The notes beneath the pieces are model-generated. The model ran no database searches, was not told the origin of the DNA, and worked only from the letters and a program-made list of their open reading frames with translations. From Streptomyces sp. NL15-2K (GTDB taxonomy: Bacteria; Actinomycetota; Actinomycetes; Streptomycetales; Streptomycetaceae): a stretch of DNA of 64,000 nucleotides. The DNA lies in assembly GCF_030551255.1 (NCBI RefSeq), contig NZ_CP130630.1:3577501-3641500 (forward strand). The letters are read 5' to 3'. The position numbers and the translations under genes were made by a program. Below are positions 42,410 through 51,184 of this stretch, in pieces (within the stretch, counting starts at the first letter, position 1; every line of letters begins with the position of its first letter).

Positions 42410-42433
42410 CTCAGTCAGGAGAGGGGTGTCGCC

Positions 42434-43078
42434 GTGCGCAGGCTCGGTAATGCCGCGATAGCGGCCGTCACCGCGGTCGCCCTCTGCTCGGGCGCGTGGC
42501 TGGTGGGCAGTGGTGCGGTGACGCACACCCCGCCGCAGCCGTCCGCGGCGGAAGGTCACGCCGATACGCGCGCTGACGCGGGTCCCGGGCGGTCCGCCCC
42601 ACCCGCGGCCACCGCCCTGCCGCCCTCCCCGCCCGACCGGATCCGCATCCCCTCGATCCGCGTGAACGCCCCCCTGATGGGCCTCGCCCTCACCCCGACC
42701 GGCAGTCTGGACGTCCCGCCCGCCGCGAAGAAGAACCTCGCCGGCTGGTACGAGGCCGGCACCACGCCCGGCGAGAGGGGGACCGCGATCGTCGCCGGGC
42801 ACGTCGACAACGCCGACGGCCCCGCCGTCTTCTACCGCCTCGGCGCCCTGAAGAGGGGCGCCGCCATCGAGGTGGACCGGCGCGACGGGGCTGTCGCGGT
42901 GTTCGCCGTGGACGCGGTCGAGGTGTACGCCGCGAAGGACTTCCCCGACGAGAAGGTGTACGGGGCGGCCGCGCGGCCCGAGCTGCGGGTGATCACGTGC
43001 GGTGGGGACTATTCACGGAGCACCGGCTATCAGGGGAACGTCGTCGTCTTCGCGCATCTGACGGGCAGCGGCCGCTGA
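42434..43078 (+). CDS. Class F sortase
   Basis: 214 residues, GTG start. One N-terminal helix anchors it (AAIAAVTAVALCSGAWLVGS), a Pro/Ala linker follows, then the sortase barrel: RIRIPSIRVNAPLMGLALTP, TAIVAGHVDNADGPAVFYRL with the catalytic His, LRVITCGGDYSRSTGYQGN with the catalytic Cys and Arg. This matches actinobacterial class F enzymes, whose targets are poorly known. Its 3' end overlaps the convergent HxlR gene by 66 bases. Confidence 0.93.
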   Translation: MRRLGNAAIAAVTAVALCSGAWLVGSGAVTHTPPQPSAAEGHADTRADAGPGRSAPPAATALPPSPPDRIRIPSIRVNAPLMGLALTPTGSLDVPPAAKKNLAGWYEAGTTPGERGTAIVAGHVDNADGPAVFYRLGALKRGAAIEVDRRDGAVAVFAVDAVEVYAAKDFPDEKVYGAAARPELRVITCGGDYSRSTGYQGNVVVFAHLTGSGR

Positions 43079-43423
43079 GCCGTGCGGCTGCGGTGCACCG
43101 CCGAGGACGTTCTCGCGTCCCCACGCACCCAGCGGTGCCAGCGCCTCGTTGAGAGCGGCGCCTCGGGGCGTCAGCGAGTACTCGACGCGCGGTGGTACCT
43201 CGTCGTACGCCTCCCGGTGCACGATGCCGTCCGCCTCCAGCTCCCGCAGCTGGGCCGCGAGCACCTTCTCCGTCACGCCCGGCAGCTCCCGGCGCAGCTC
43301 GCCGAAGCGGCACGGCCGCACGTGCAGCGCCCACAGGATGAGCACCTTCCACTTGCCGCCGATCACGTCCATCGCCGCGTCGATCCCGCAGACGTACGAT
43401 CCCGGCCGTCGTGCGTTCGCCAT
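43013..43423 (-). CDS. HxlR-family transcriptional regulator
   Basis: 136 residues from the ATG at 43423 with AGGAGGGGG upstream. The winged helix reads YVCGIDAAMDVIGGKWKVLI, LWALHVRPCRFGELRRELPG, VTEKVLAAQLRELEADGIVH and VPPRVEYSLTPRGAALNEAL. A Cys lies at the usual redox-sensing place near the N-terminus (SYVCGID). The gene is divergent from the imine-reductase-like gene and is the likely controller of it. AAGT-GCGT-ACTT (43476-43487) in the shared promoter is a possible half-operator. Confidence 0.92.
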   Translation of the reverse strand: MANARRPGSYVCGIDAAMDVIGGKWKVLILWALHVRPCRFGELRRELPGVTEKVLAAQLRELEADGIVHREAYDEVPPRVEYSLTPRGAALNEALAPLGAWGRENVLGGAPQPHGSAAAARQMREDDDVPLIAGAP

Positions 43424-43521
43424 GCCGCCCCCTCCTCCTGCCTGGACTCTTTCCCGGCGGTAACCACCCACTCCGAAGTGCGTACTTGAGCAGGCCGTTC
43501 TCCTCATCGAGCCTAACTTCC

Positions 43522-44412
43522 ATGACTGACACCGCACTTGTTTCCCCTACGCCCGTCACTCTCCTCGGCACCGGAGCCATGGGCACCGCCCTCGCCCGCG
43601 CCTGGCTCGCCGCCGGGCATCCCGTCACCGTCTGGAACCGCACCCCCGCCCGCGCCGAGGCCCTGGCCGGCGACGGCGCGACCGTCGCTGCGAGCGCCGC
43701 CGAGGCGGTGGCCGCCAACCGGCTCGTGGTCGCCTGTCTGCTCGACGACGCCTCCGTCGGCGAGGCCCTCGACGGGGCCGACCTGACCGGGCGGGACCTG
43801 GTGAACATCACCACCGGCACCCCTGCCCAGGGCCGTTCACGGGCCGCGTGGGCCGAGGCGCGCGGCGCCCGTTTCCTGGACGGCGGGATCATGGCCGTAC
43901 CGCCGATGATCGGGGCGCCCGACTCCGGGGCGTACGTCTTCTACAGCGGTTCCGCCGCGCTCTTCGAGGAGCACCGGGACACGCTCGCCGTGCCGGCCGG
44001 GACCATGTACGTCGGGGCGGACCCGGGGTTCGCCGCACTGCACGACGTGGCGCTGCTGAGCGCGATGAACGGGATGTTCGCGGGCATCACGCACGCCTTC
44101 GCGCTGATCCGCCGGGAGGACATCGCACCGAAGGACTTCGCGCCGCTGCTCGTGTCCTGGCTCACCGCGATGGCGAACTCCGCGCACAAGGCCGCCGACC
44201 AGTTGGAGAGCGGGGACTACGGCAAGGACGTCGTCTCCAACCTGGCGATGCAGGTCGCGGGCATCCCCACGCTGCTGCGGACGGCCGAGGAACAGGGCGT
44301 GAGCACGGAACTGCTGACGCCGTACATGGATCTGATGGAGCGGCGGCTCGCCCTGGGGAACGGGGACGAGGACACGACGGGGGTGGTCGAGCTGCTCGTA
44401 CGGAAGCCGTAG
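43522..44412 (+). CDS. NADPH-dependent oxidoreductase, imine reductase/beta-hydroxyacid dehydrogenase type
   Basis: 296 residues from the ATG at 43522. The Rossmann motif is VTLLGTGAMGTALARAWLAA with VWNRTPARAEAL, the NADPH-selecting Arg. LVVACLLDDASVGEAL, DLVNITTGTPAQGRSRAAWA and FLDGGIMAVPPMIGAPDSGA follow. The long C-terminal helix bundle (AMNGMFAGITHAFALIRRED) is that of imine reductases. The Lys of hydroxyacid dehydrogenases is not present at the interdomain helix, supporting the imine-reductase side. Divergent from HxlR regulator. Confidence 0.88.
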   Translation: MTDTALVSPTPVTLLGTGAMGTALARAWLAAGHPVTVWNRTPARAEALAGDGATVAASAAEAVAANRLVVACLLDDASVGEALDGADLTGRDLVNITTGTPAQGRSRAAWAEARGARFLDGGIMAVPPMIGAPDSGAYVFYSGSAALFEEHRDTLAVPAGTMYVGADPGFAALHDVALLSAMNGMFAGITHAFALIRREDIAPKDFAPLLVSWLTAMANSAHKAADQLESGDYGKDVVSNLAMQVAGIPTLLRTAEEQGVSTELLTPYMDLMERRLALGNGDEDTTGVVELLVRKP

Positions 44413-44424
44413 CGAAGCCGTAGC

Positions 44425-44955
44425 TCAGCTCACGTGCGCGGCGATGGTCCGCGCGCACTCCAGTGACTCGGTGCGGGTGGTGTCCACCTCCACGTCGTAG
44501 ACCACGCCCCGGTGGACCAGTTCCGCCTGCTTCTCGGCCATCCCTCGCACCCGGTCGCCACGGGCGATCTCCCGGCCCGCGGCCACCTCGGCCTCGCACC
44601 GGACGCCGACCCAGAGCACGTCGAGTCCGTCGAGGACCTTGCGCCACCGTTCCTGGGTGGCCGCTGCGCCGAGGAAGACGTCGTCGATGATCACCCGGGC
44701 GCCGGCGTGGGCCATCGCGGCGATCCCCGCCGCCCATGCCGCTTCCAGGGCCATGAAGTCCCCGCCGACGCTCACCCCGCCGTCCGGGGCGAACTCGATC
44801 CCCGTGCCTCCGCCGGGCATCGCGTCGAGCAGCGAGTCGACCCCGAAGGCCAGCCAGGGCTCCGGCAGCACCTCCTGCAGACACCGCACGATCCCGGACT
44901 TGCCCGAGCTGGAACCGCCGTTGAGCACGATCACCTGAGTTGTCACGCGGGTCAC
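44425..44955 (-). CDS. Chloramphenicol phosphotransferase-like kinase
   Basis: 176 residues. The P-loop is [20 protein letters not shown], followed by [16 protein letters not shown] with the catalytic Asp, [20 protein letters not shown] and [23 protein letters not shown], the lid Arg region. This is the CPT family first known from the chloramphenicol producer S. venezuelae, which phosphorylates the drug's primary hydroxyl. In non-producers the natural substrate is unknown. It is convergent with the imine-reductase-like gene, 12 nt apart. Confidence 0.9.
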   Translation of the reverse strand: MTRVTTQVIVLNGGSSSGKSGIVRCLQEVLPEPWLAFGVDSLLDAMPGGGTGIEFAPDGGVSVGGDFMALEAAWAAGIAAMAHAGARVIIDDVFLGAAATQERWRKVLDGLDVLWVGVRCEAEVAAGREIARGDRVRGMAEKQAELVHRGVVYDVEVDTTRTESLECARTIAAHVS

Positions 44956-45010
44956 AGTAGGGGGCCGCGCGAAGTCGCCCCACTCGTTTTTCAGGCCAAC
45001 TCAGGTCAAC

Positions 45011-45793
45011 TCAGGCCACCCACTGCTCGTACGCCAGGTTCGCCACCAGCGCGAACACCACCGTCAGCAGCACGATCCGGACGAAGCCGCTGCCCTGCTT
45101 GAGGGCGGTGTGCGCGCCCAGGGTGCCGCCCGCGAGGTTGAACACGGCCATGAGGGCGGCCAGTTGCCACAGGACCGTGCCCTGCCAGGCGAACGTGGCG
45201 AGGGCGCCGGCGTTGGTGCAGCAGTTGACGATCTTGGCGGTGGCGGAGGCGGTGACCAGGTCGAGGTGAAGGACCGCGGTGAGGGCGAGCACGAGGAACG
45301 TGCCGGTGCCGGGGCCGATGAGGCCGTCGTAGAAGCCGATGCCGAGGCCCGCCCGGCCGATCGCGGCGAGGACCTGGCGGCGGGTGGCCGGGCCGGTCGC
45401 GGGGGCGGTGCCGAAGGCGGGGCGCAGGATCACGAAGGCGGCCACGCCCAGCAGCACCACCATGATCACGGGCTTGAGGACCTCCGTGCTCATCCCGGCC
45501 GCGAAGAAGGCCCCGGCCGAGGATCCGGCGAGGGCCGCGAGACCGATGCGTACGGCGGTGCCCACGTCGACCGGGGCCTTGCGGGCGTACGTCACCGCCG
45601 CGCCCGTCGTGCCGACGATGGCGACGGCCTTGTTGGTGCCGAGCGCGTACGCCGCCGGGGTGCTCGAGGGCAGGCCGAGCAGCAGGACCGGCAGCAGCAA
45701 CAGCCCGCCTCCGCCGACCACGGCGTCGATCCAGCCGGCCGCCAGGGCCGCGAGGCAGAGGACGACGACCATGGTCAGCGATATGTCGGGCAT
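45011..45793 (-). CDS. TauE/SafE-family anion permease
   Basis: 260 residues from the ATG at 45793 (MPDISLTMVVVLCLAALAAG). Eight hydrophobic segments in two repeats, with AGWIDAVVGGGGLLLLPVLL and GFYDGLIGPGTGTFLVLALT as the paired family motifs (GGGG and GPGTG). Members export sulfite, sulfoacetate or related C-S acids. It has no metabolic partner here. A longer start at 45835 adds an unlikely N-terminus. Confidence 0.9.
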   Translation of the reverse strand: MPDISLTMVVVLCLAALAAGWIDAVVGGGGLLLLPVLLLGLPSSTPAAYALGTNKAVAIVGTTGAAVTYARKAPVDVGTAVRIGLAALAGSSAGAFFAAGMSTEVLKPVIMVVLLGVAAFVILRPAFGTAPATGPATRRQVLAAIGRAGLGIGFYDGLIGPGTGTFLVLALTAVLHLDLVTASATAKIVNCCTNAGALATFAWQGTVLWQLAALMAVFNLAGGTLGAHTALKQGSGFVRIVLLTVVFALVANLAYEQWVA

Positions 45794-46039
45794 GATCGGG
45801 ACCCTATGGAGGGGACAGGTGCGCCGTCCATCCACATGAGGATCTTCTGAGGTTCCCTCTCGAATCGGCTCCCCCCTCCCCGTGAGCTGGTGAAACCCGG
45901 CCTCGCGCCGCCCCCGGTCGTAGACGATGGTGGCTGCACGTACCCCGGGGGTTCGGTCACCTCCGGCGTCTCCTCACAGCCCGCCTCCGCCGCGCTCCCC
46001 GAACCCTCACACCCGCCCCCGCCCCTCGCTGAGCGCAGC

Positions 46040-46077
46040 GTTCCCCGCGGGAAACAGACGTGATGCGGTCGGGTAAC
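46040..46077 (+). promoter_or_regulatory. GlnR-box-like sequence upstream of the nitrite reductase operon
   Basis: GTTCC, six bases, GAAAC (46051-46055), six, GATGC, six, GTAAC (46073-46077). The 11-base periodicity and the GAAAC/GTAAC elements fit a degenerate double GlnR box, 24 nt before the first ATG. GlnR control of nirB is established in S. coelicolor. Confidence 0.5.
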
Positions 46078-46100
46078 ACCGGCATCGCACGCTCCTGAAC

Positions 46101-47417
46101 ATGACCTCGAATACGCGTGTGGTGGTGATCGGCGCCGGCCTCGCGGGCGTCCGTCTCGCCCGGCGGCTCGGTGAGCTCGGCATGCCCGCGCTGCTGATCG
46201 GCGAGGAGGAGCACCAGCCGTACAACAGGGTGCTGCTCGCCGAGGTGCTGGCCGGCCGCTACAGCCCCGACGTGATCGCCCTCCCGGCGCCCGCGGAGCT
46301 GACCCGTGCCCGGGTCACCGGCATCGACCGGGCCGGGCGAAGCGTCGAGTGCGCGGACGGCTCGAAGATCGCATACGACACGCTGGTGCTGGCCACCGGC
46401 TCCAACCCGGTGCTCCCGCCGCTGCGCGGCCTGTTCACGGACATGTACCGCCCATCGACACACCGGGTAGGCGATCCGACCCGCTCTTCCGGCCGGGGGT
46501 CCGGGGGTCGTCCCCCGGGAAGGCACAGCACCCCCGACCACGTGCTGCCCGAGGGCGTGCACGCGTTCCGCACCATGGACGACTGCCTGGGCCTGTCCAA
46601 GGCGGTACGGCCGGGTGTGCGGGCGGTCGTGATCGGCGGCGGGCTCCTCGGGGTGTCCGCGGCCCGCGCGCTCGCCCTGCGCGGCGCGCAGGTCGTCCTG
46701 GCCCAGCAGTCCGAGCGGCTCATGGAGCGCCAGCTCGACCCGGCCGCCTCCAAGCTGGTCCGCCGGCACCTCACCGACCTCGGCGTCGAGATCCACACCG
46801 AGTGCCGGGTGCGCGACGTGCGCTGCGTCAACGGCGCGGTCCGCTCGGTGGAGATGGCCGACGGGTACGCCCTGGACGCCGATCTGGTGGTCCTGGCGTG
46901 CGGGGTCCACCCCCGTGTGGGTCTCGCCCAGATCGCCGGCCTCGACGTCCGCAAGGGCGTCGTCGTCGACGACGAACTGCGCACCTCCGACCCGCACATC
47001 CGGGCCATCGGCGACTGCGCCCAGCACGGCGGCACGGTGTACGGGCTCGCGACCCCGGCGCTCGAACAGGCGGATGCCCTGGCCGAGTCGCTGGCGGGCG
47101 ACGCCGACGCCCGGTACACCGGCACCCGTTCGCTGACCCGCCTCACCCTCACCGGGCAGGCCTCCCCCGGATCGTTCGACCTCGCCGCGTTCGGTGAGAC
47201 GGAGGCCCTCCCCGGCGACGACGTGGTCCAGCTCGCCGACGCCACGCGCGGCACCTACCGCAAGGTCGTCGTCCGCGACGACCGCCTGGTCGGCGGGGTC
47301 CTCGTCGGCGAACTCGGCACCGTCGGCGCGCTCGCCCGCGCCTGGGAGGGAGCAGAGCCGCTCCCGTCCGACGGCGGTCCTCTGCTCCACCTGCTTACCA
47401 ACGATGGAGGCTCCTGA
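46101..47417 (+). CDS. NAD(P)/FAD-dependent oxidoreductase of the nitrite reductase operon
   Basis: 438 residues. FAD fold VVVIGAGLAGVRLARRLGEL, NAD fold VVIGGGLLGVSAARALALRG and FAD contact IRAIGDCAQHGGT place it with NasC/NirB-N-terminal-like reductases. HQPYNRVLLAEVLAGR is the typical early motif. It ends with a partial NirB-like domain (LTLTGQASPGSFDLAAFGET). About 105 bases near 46436-46540 (TDMYRPSTHRVGDPTRSSGR to HSTPDH) look like an in-frame insertion that carries a CCGGGGG/CCCCCGG hairpin. It overlaps nirB by one base. Likely electron donor or accessory to nitrate/nitrite reduction. Confidence 0.88.
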   Translation: MTSNTRVVVIGAGLAGVRLARRLGELGMPALLIGEEEHQPYNRVLLAEVLAGRYSPDVIALPAPAELTRARVTGIDRAGRSVECADGSKIAYDTLVLATGSNPVLPPLRGLFTDMYRPSTHRVGDPTRSSGRGSGGRPPGRHSTPDHVLPEGVHAFRTMDDCLGLSKAVRPGVRAVVIGGGLLGVSAARALALRGAQVVLAQQSERLMERQLDPAASKLVRRHLTDLGVEIHTECRVRDVRCVNGAVRSVEMADGYALDADLVVLACGVHPRVGLAQIAGLDVRKGVVVDDELRTSDPHIRAIGDCAQHGGTVYGLATPALEQADALAESLAGDADARYTGTRSLTRLTLTGQASPGSFDLAAFGETEALPGDDVVQLADATRGTYRKVVVRDDRLVGGVLVGELGTVGALARAWEGAEPLPSDGGPLLHLLTNDGGS

Positions 47418-50035
47418 TGACGGCCACCCCGGGGGCGAACCCCACGATCGTGCTCGTCGGCCATGGCATGGTCGGCCAGCGCTTCCTCGAAGCGCTCGCC
47501 GAGCGCGGCATGACCGCCACGCACCGCGTGGTCGTGCTGTGCGAGGAGCCGCGTCCGGCGTACGACCGCGTAGCGCTCACCTCGTACTTCTCGGGCAAGA
47601 CGCCCGAGGACCTCTCGATGACGGACATGGAGTTCATCGAGAAGGAGGGCATCGAGCTGTACATCGGTGACCCGGCGGAGACGATCGACCGCGAGACGAA
47701 GAAGGTCACGGCCAGGTCCGGTCAGGTCTTCGACTACGACATCCTCGTCCTGGCCACCGGCTCCTACCCGTTCGTGCCGCCGGTCCCCAACAAGGACGCC
47801 AAGGGCTGTTTCGTCTACCGCACGATCGACGACCTCCTCGCCATCGAGGAGTACGCCAAGACCCGCACGACCGGTGCCGTGGTGGGCGGCGGTCTGCTCG
47901 GCCTGGAGGCCGCGGGTGCGCTCAAGGGGCTCGGACTCACCAGCCACATCGTGGAGTTCGCCCCGCGTCTGATGCCGGTGCAGGTCGACGAGGGCGGCGG
48001 CGCCGCGCTGCTGCGCACCATCGAGGACATGGGCCTGTCGGTCCACACGGGCGTCGGCACGCAGGAGATCGTGGTCGACTCCGAGGGCGCCGTCACCGGC
48101 ATGAAGCTGTCCGACGGTTCCGAACTCGCCACCGACATGGTGGTGTTCTCCGCCGGTGTCCGCCCCCGCGACCAGCTGGCCCGCGACTGCGGCCTCACGG
48201 TCGGCGAGCGCGGCGGCATCACGGTCGACGAGCAGTGCCGTACGGTCTGCGACCCGCACGTGTTCGCGATCGGCGAGTGCGCGCTGGCGGCGGACGGCCG
48301 CGTGTACGGCCTGGTGGCCCCGGGTTACGAGCAGGCCGAGACGGTGGCCGCCACCATCGCCGCCGACGAGGAGGCCTCCTTCACCGGCGCCGACCTGTCC
48401 ACCAAGCTGAAGCTGCTCGGCGTGGACGTGGCCTCGTTCGGTGACGCGCACGGCGCCACCGACGACTGCCTCGACGTCGTCTACTCCGACTCCCGCGCGG
48501 GCCTGTACAAGAAGCTGGTCATCGGCCGCGACGGCACCCTGCTCGGCGGCATCCTGGTCGGCGACGCGGAGGCGTACGGCACGCTGCGCGCCTTCACCGG
48601 CTCGGTCCCGCCGGTCTCGCCGGAGTCGCTGGTGCTGCCCGCCGGTTCCGGCGCCCCGGCCCAGCTCGGCCCGACCGCGCTGCCGGACGACGCGATCATC
48701 TGCTCCTGCAACAACGTCACCAAAGGCACGATCCGCGGCGCGGTCACCGACCACCAGTGCACGACCGTGCCCGAGGTGAAGAAGTGCACCAAGGCCGGTA
48801 CGACGTGCGGCAGTTGCGTCAAGGTCCTCGGCCAGCTCGTCAACGCCGAGCTGGAGGCCAGTGGCGTCGAGGTCGACAAGGGCCTGTGCGGCTGCTTCTC
48901 GCAGACCCGCGAGGAGCTGTACGAGATCGTCCTCGCCCTGCGCATCAACACCTACCAGGACCTGCTGGACCGCTACGGCCGCGAGGGCGCCCGGGGCGGC
49001 GACGGCTGCGAGATCTGCAAGCCGGCGGTCGGCTCGATCATCGCCTCCCTCGCCCCGACGATCGGCGCGAGCGGCTACGTCCTGGAGGGCGAGCAGGCGT
49101 CCTTGCAGGACAGCAACGACCACTTCCTGGCGAACCTGCAGAAGAACGGCTCGTACTCGATCGTGCCGCGCATCCCGGGCGGCGAGATCACCCCCGAGAA
49201 GCTGATCGTGATCGGCGAGGTGGCCCGCGACTTCGGCCTCTACACGAAGATCACCGGCGGCCAGCGGATCGACATGTTCGGCGCCCGCGTCGAGCAGCTC
49301 CCCCTCATCTGGGCGCGCCTGGTGGACGCGGGCTTCGAGTCCGGCCACGCGTACGGCAAGGCGCTGCGCACGGTGAAGTCCTGCGTGGGCCAGACCTGGT
49401 GCCGCTACGGCGTCCAGGACTCCGTCCGCATGGCGATCGACCTGGAGCTGCGCTACCGGGGCCTGCGCTCCCCGCACAAGCTCAAGTCGGCGGTCTCCGG
49501 CTGCCAGCGCGAGTGCGCGGAGGCCCAGTCGAAGGACTTCGGCGTGATCGCCACCGCCAACGGCTGGAACCTGTACGTCGGCGGCAACGGCGGCGCCACC
49601 CCGCGCCACGCGGACCTACTGGCCCAGGACCTGAGCGACGCGGAGCTCATCCGCCTGATCGACCGCTTCCTGATGTTCTACATCCGCACCGCCGACCGCC
49701 TGGAGCGCACCTCGACCTGGCTGGAGCGCATCCCCGGCGGCCTGGACCACGTCCGGGACGTCGTCGTCGAGGACTCCCTCGGCATCTGCGAGGAGCTGGA
49801 GTCCCTGATGGCCGCGCACGTCGCGAACTACCGCGACGAGTGGGCGGAGACCATCAACGACCCCGAGAAGCTGTCCCGTTTCGTCTCCTTCGTCAACGCG
49901 CCGGACACCCCCGACCCGGTCGTCGGCTTCGTCCCCGAGCGCGACCAGATCAAGCCCGACCTGCCGCTGCTGAGCATTGGCATGCGGCCCGCCGACAACC
50001 CGGCAGACGTCCTGGAAGGAAGTGCCCAGCGATGA
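47417..50035 (+). CDS. nirB: Assimilatory nitrite reductase [NAD(P)H], large subunit
   Basis: 872 residues. Domains in order: FAD/NAD reductase (IVLVGHGMVGQRFLEALAER; AVVGGGLLGLEAAGALKGLG; VFAIGECALAADG), a BFD-like 2Fe-2S domain (IICSCNNVTKGTIRG with CGSCVKVLG), then the siroheme/4Fe-4S core with CVGQTWCRYG and GCQRECAEAQ giving the four cluster Cys. It reduces nitrite to ammonium using six electrons. The ATG shares a base with the previous stop and the 3' end overlaps nirD by four bases. The siroheme may depend on the chelatase at 28.9 kb. Confidence 0.97.
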   Translation: MTATPGANPTIVLVGHGMVGQRFLEALAERGMTATHRVVVLCEEPRPAYDRVALTSYFSGKTPEDLSMTDMEFIEKEGIELYIGDPAETIDRETKKVTARSGQVFDYDILVLATGSYPFVPPVPNKDAKGCFVYRTIDDLLAIEEYAKTRTTGAVVGGGLLGLEAAGALKGLGLTSHIVEFAPRLMPVQVDEGGGAALLRTIEDMGLSVHTGVGTQEIVVDSEGAVTGMKLSDGSELATDMVVFSAGVRPRDQLARDCGLTVGERGGITVDEQCRTVCDPHVFAIGECALAADGRVYGLVAPGYEQAETVAATIAADEEASFTGADLSTKLKLLGVDVASFGDAHGATDDCLDVVYSDSRAGLYKKLVIGRDGTLLGGILVGDAEAYGTLRAFTGSVPPVSPESLVLPAGSGAPAQLGPTALPDDAIICSCNNVTKGTIRGAVTDHQCTTVPEVKKCTKAGTTCGSCVKVLGQLVNAELEASGVEVDKGLCGCFSQTREELYEIVLALRINTYQDLLDRYGREGARGGDGCEICKPAVGSIIASLAPTIGASGYVLEGEQASLQDSNDHFLANLQKNGSYSIVPRIPGGEITPEKLIVIGEVARDFGLYTKITGGQRIDMFGARVEQLPLIWARLVDAGFESGHAYGKALRTVKSCVGQTWCRYGVQDSVRMAIDLELRYRGLRSPHKLKSAVSGCQRECAEAQSKDFGVIATANGWNLYVGGNGGATPRHADLLAQDLSDAELIRLIDRFLMFYIRTADRLERTSTWLERIPGGLDHVRDVVVEDSLGICEELESLMAAHVANYRDEWAETINDPEKLSRFVSFVNAPDTPDPVVGFVPERDQIKPDLPLLSIGMRPADNPADVLEGSAQR

Positions 50036-50382
50036 CCCTGGCACCCGAGACGACCGACCTGAAGGTCCAGCTCCTGCTGGAGGACGACTGGTTCACGATC
50101 TGCGACCTGAGCCAGTTGTTCCCCGGCCGGGGCGTGGCCGCTCTCCTCCCCGACGGCCGCCAGGTCGCCCTCTTCCGCGACCGCTCCGGCACGCTGTACG
50201 CGATCGACAACCGCGACCCGTTCAGCGGCGCGGCGGTTCTCTCCCGGGGCCTGACCGGCACCCACCAGGGACGGCCGTTCGTGGCCTCCCCGCTGCTCAA
50301 GCAGCGCATCGACCTGGCGTCCGGGCAGTGCCTGGACGACGAGACGGTGAGTGTGGCGACGTACGAGGTGCGGACGCGCTGA
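50032..50382 (+). CDS. nirD: Nitrite reductase small subunit (Rieske-like)
   Basis: 116 residues, MTLAPETTDLKVQLLLEDDW. The Rieske-type fold is recognisable (FTICDLSQLFPGRGVAALLP, ALFRDRSGTLYAIDNRDPFS, GRPFVASPLLKQRIDLASGQ) but the Cys/His cluster ligands are absent, as usual for NirD. It overlaps nirB (ATGA) and stabilises the large subunit. A perfect terminator follows 33 nt after the stop. Confidence 0.95.
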   Translation: MTLAPETTDLKVQLLLEDDWFTICDLSQLFPGRGVAALLPDGRQVALFRDRSGTLYAIDNRDPFSGAAVLSRGLTGTHQGRPFVASPLLKQRIDLASGQCLDDETVSVATYEVRTR

Positions 50383-50414
50383 GGGAGCCGATCCAGCCGA
50401 TCTGCTCGAAGGGC

Positions 50415-50447
50415 GGTGGCCCCGGCGCACACGGCGCCGGGGCCACC
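50415..50447. terminator. Hairpin terminator of the nirBD operon
   Basis: GGTGGCCCCGGCGC (50415-50428), 5-base loop, exact complement 50434-50447, followed by CCTT. Also serves the convergent secreted-protein gene. Confidence 0.88.
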
Positions 50448-50464
50448 CCTTGATGCGTCAGGGC

Positions 50465-50941
50465 CTAGATGTAGTACCAGTCCACGGCCAGGTCCATGCC
50501 GCCGAGACCGTAGCTGATGACGGAGACGGTGATGACCGGGTTGCCCTTCGTCTTGCCACCGACGTAGTAGCACTTGACGTACTGGAAGCCACGCTTCGGC
50601 GGGCACGACTGGTCCGAGCGGTAGGCCACCTTCCTGCCGTCGATCGTCAGCAGGCTGGCCGCCTTCAGCTGGACGCTGTCCCACTTCGCGTCGGAACCCG
50701 AGCAGCCGGTGATGGCGTCGCCCACCTTGCTGTCGTTGTACCAGGCGGTGCCGGCGCAGTTCGCCAGCCGCTTCACCTCGGTCGCACGCCAGCTGAGGTC
50801 GCCGCTGACGGTGAACGTGTCCGCCGAGGCCGTTCCGGCGCCGACGGCGGCCAGGAGGCCCGAGGCCGCCGCCACCGTGCCGAAACGGGCGGCGGTCTTC
50901 TTGAGTCTCTTGGTTCGGGAGGAAGGTGAGGTCTGGGACAT
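50465..50941 (-). CDS. Secreted protein of unknown function
   Basis: 158 residues from the ATG at 50941 (GAAAGGC upstream). Signal peptide MSQTSPSSRTKRLKKTAARF ... AGTASA/DTF. The mature part of about 115 residues has five Cys (LANCAGTAWY, ITGCSGSDAK, DQSCPPKRGF, YVKCYYVGG among them) and many aromatics, ending GLGGMDLAVDWYYI. No family recognised. The mature sequence has odd Lys/Tyr/Ser use compared with neighbours, as in small secreted inhibitor-like or coat proteins. Confidence 0.75.
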   Translation of the reverse strand: MSQTSPSSRTKRLKKTAARFGTVAAASGLLAAVGAGTASADTFTVSGDLSWRATEVKRLANCAGTAWYNDSKVGDAITGCSGSDAKWDSVQLKAASLLTIDGRKVAYRSDQSCPPKRGFQYVKCYYVGGKTKGNPVITVSVISYGLGGMDLAVDWYYI

Positions 50942-51184
50942 GGTCACGCCTTTCGGCTGTGGGGGAAGGAAGGCGAGAAACAGTCAAAAGGCGGATGACG
51001 TCACTACTCAGAAGTACATATGGCTCCCTCATGACCATGTCATTACGGGCTAGCGCGCTCTAGTTGCCCAGCAGGATCGACACGGTGGCGAAGATCGGCA
51101 TCCTCCTTACAGCGCGGCATCCATGTGGTGGACGGCGGCTCCACGGCCTGAAAGGCCGGGCGCTCGCCCAGGGGCCGGCGGCCC

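Noticed and set aside
43476..43487. AAGT-GCGT-ACTT as HxlR operator
   Set aside because: Only 4-bp arms; kept as a remark in the HxlR entry and not as a separate site.
47255..49609. 784-codon minus-strand frame opposite nirB
   Set aside because: Antisense reflection of nirB codon usage; no start context and no recognisable domain.
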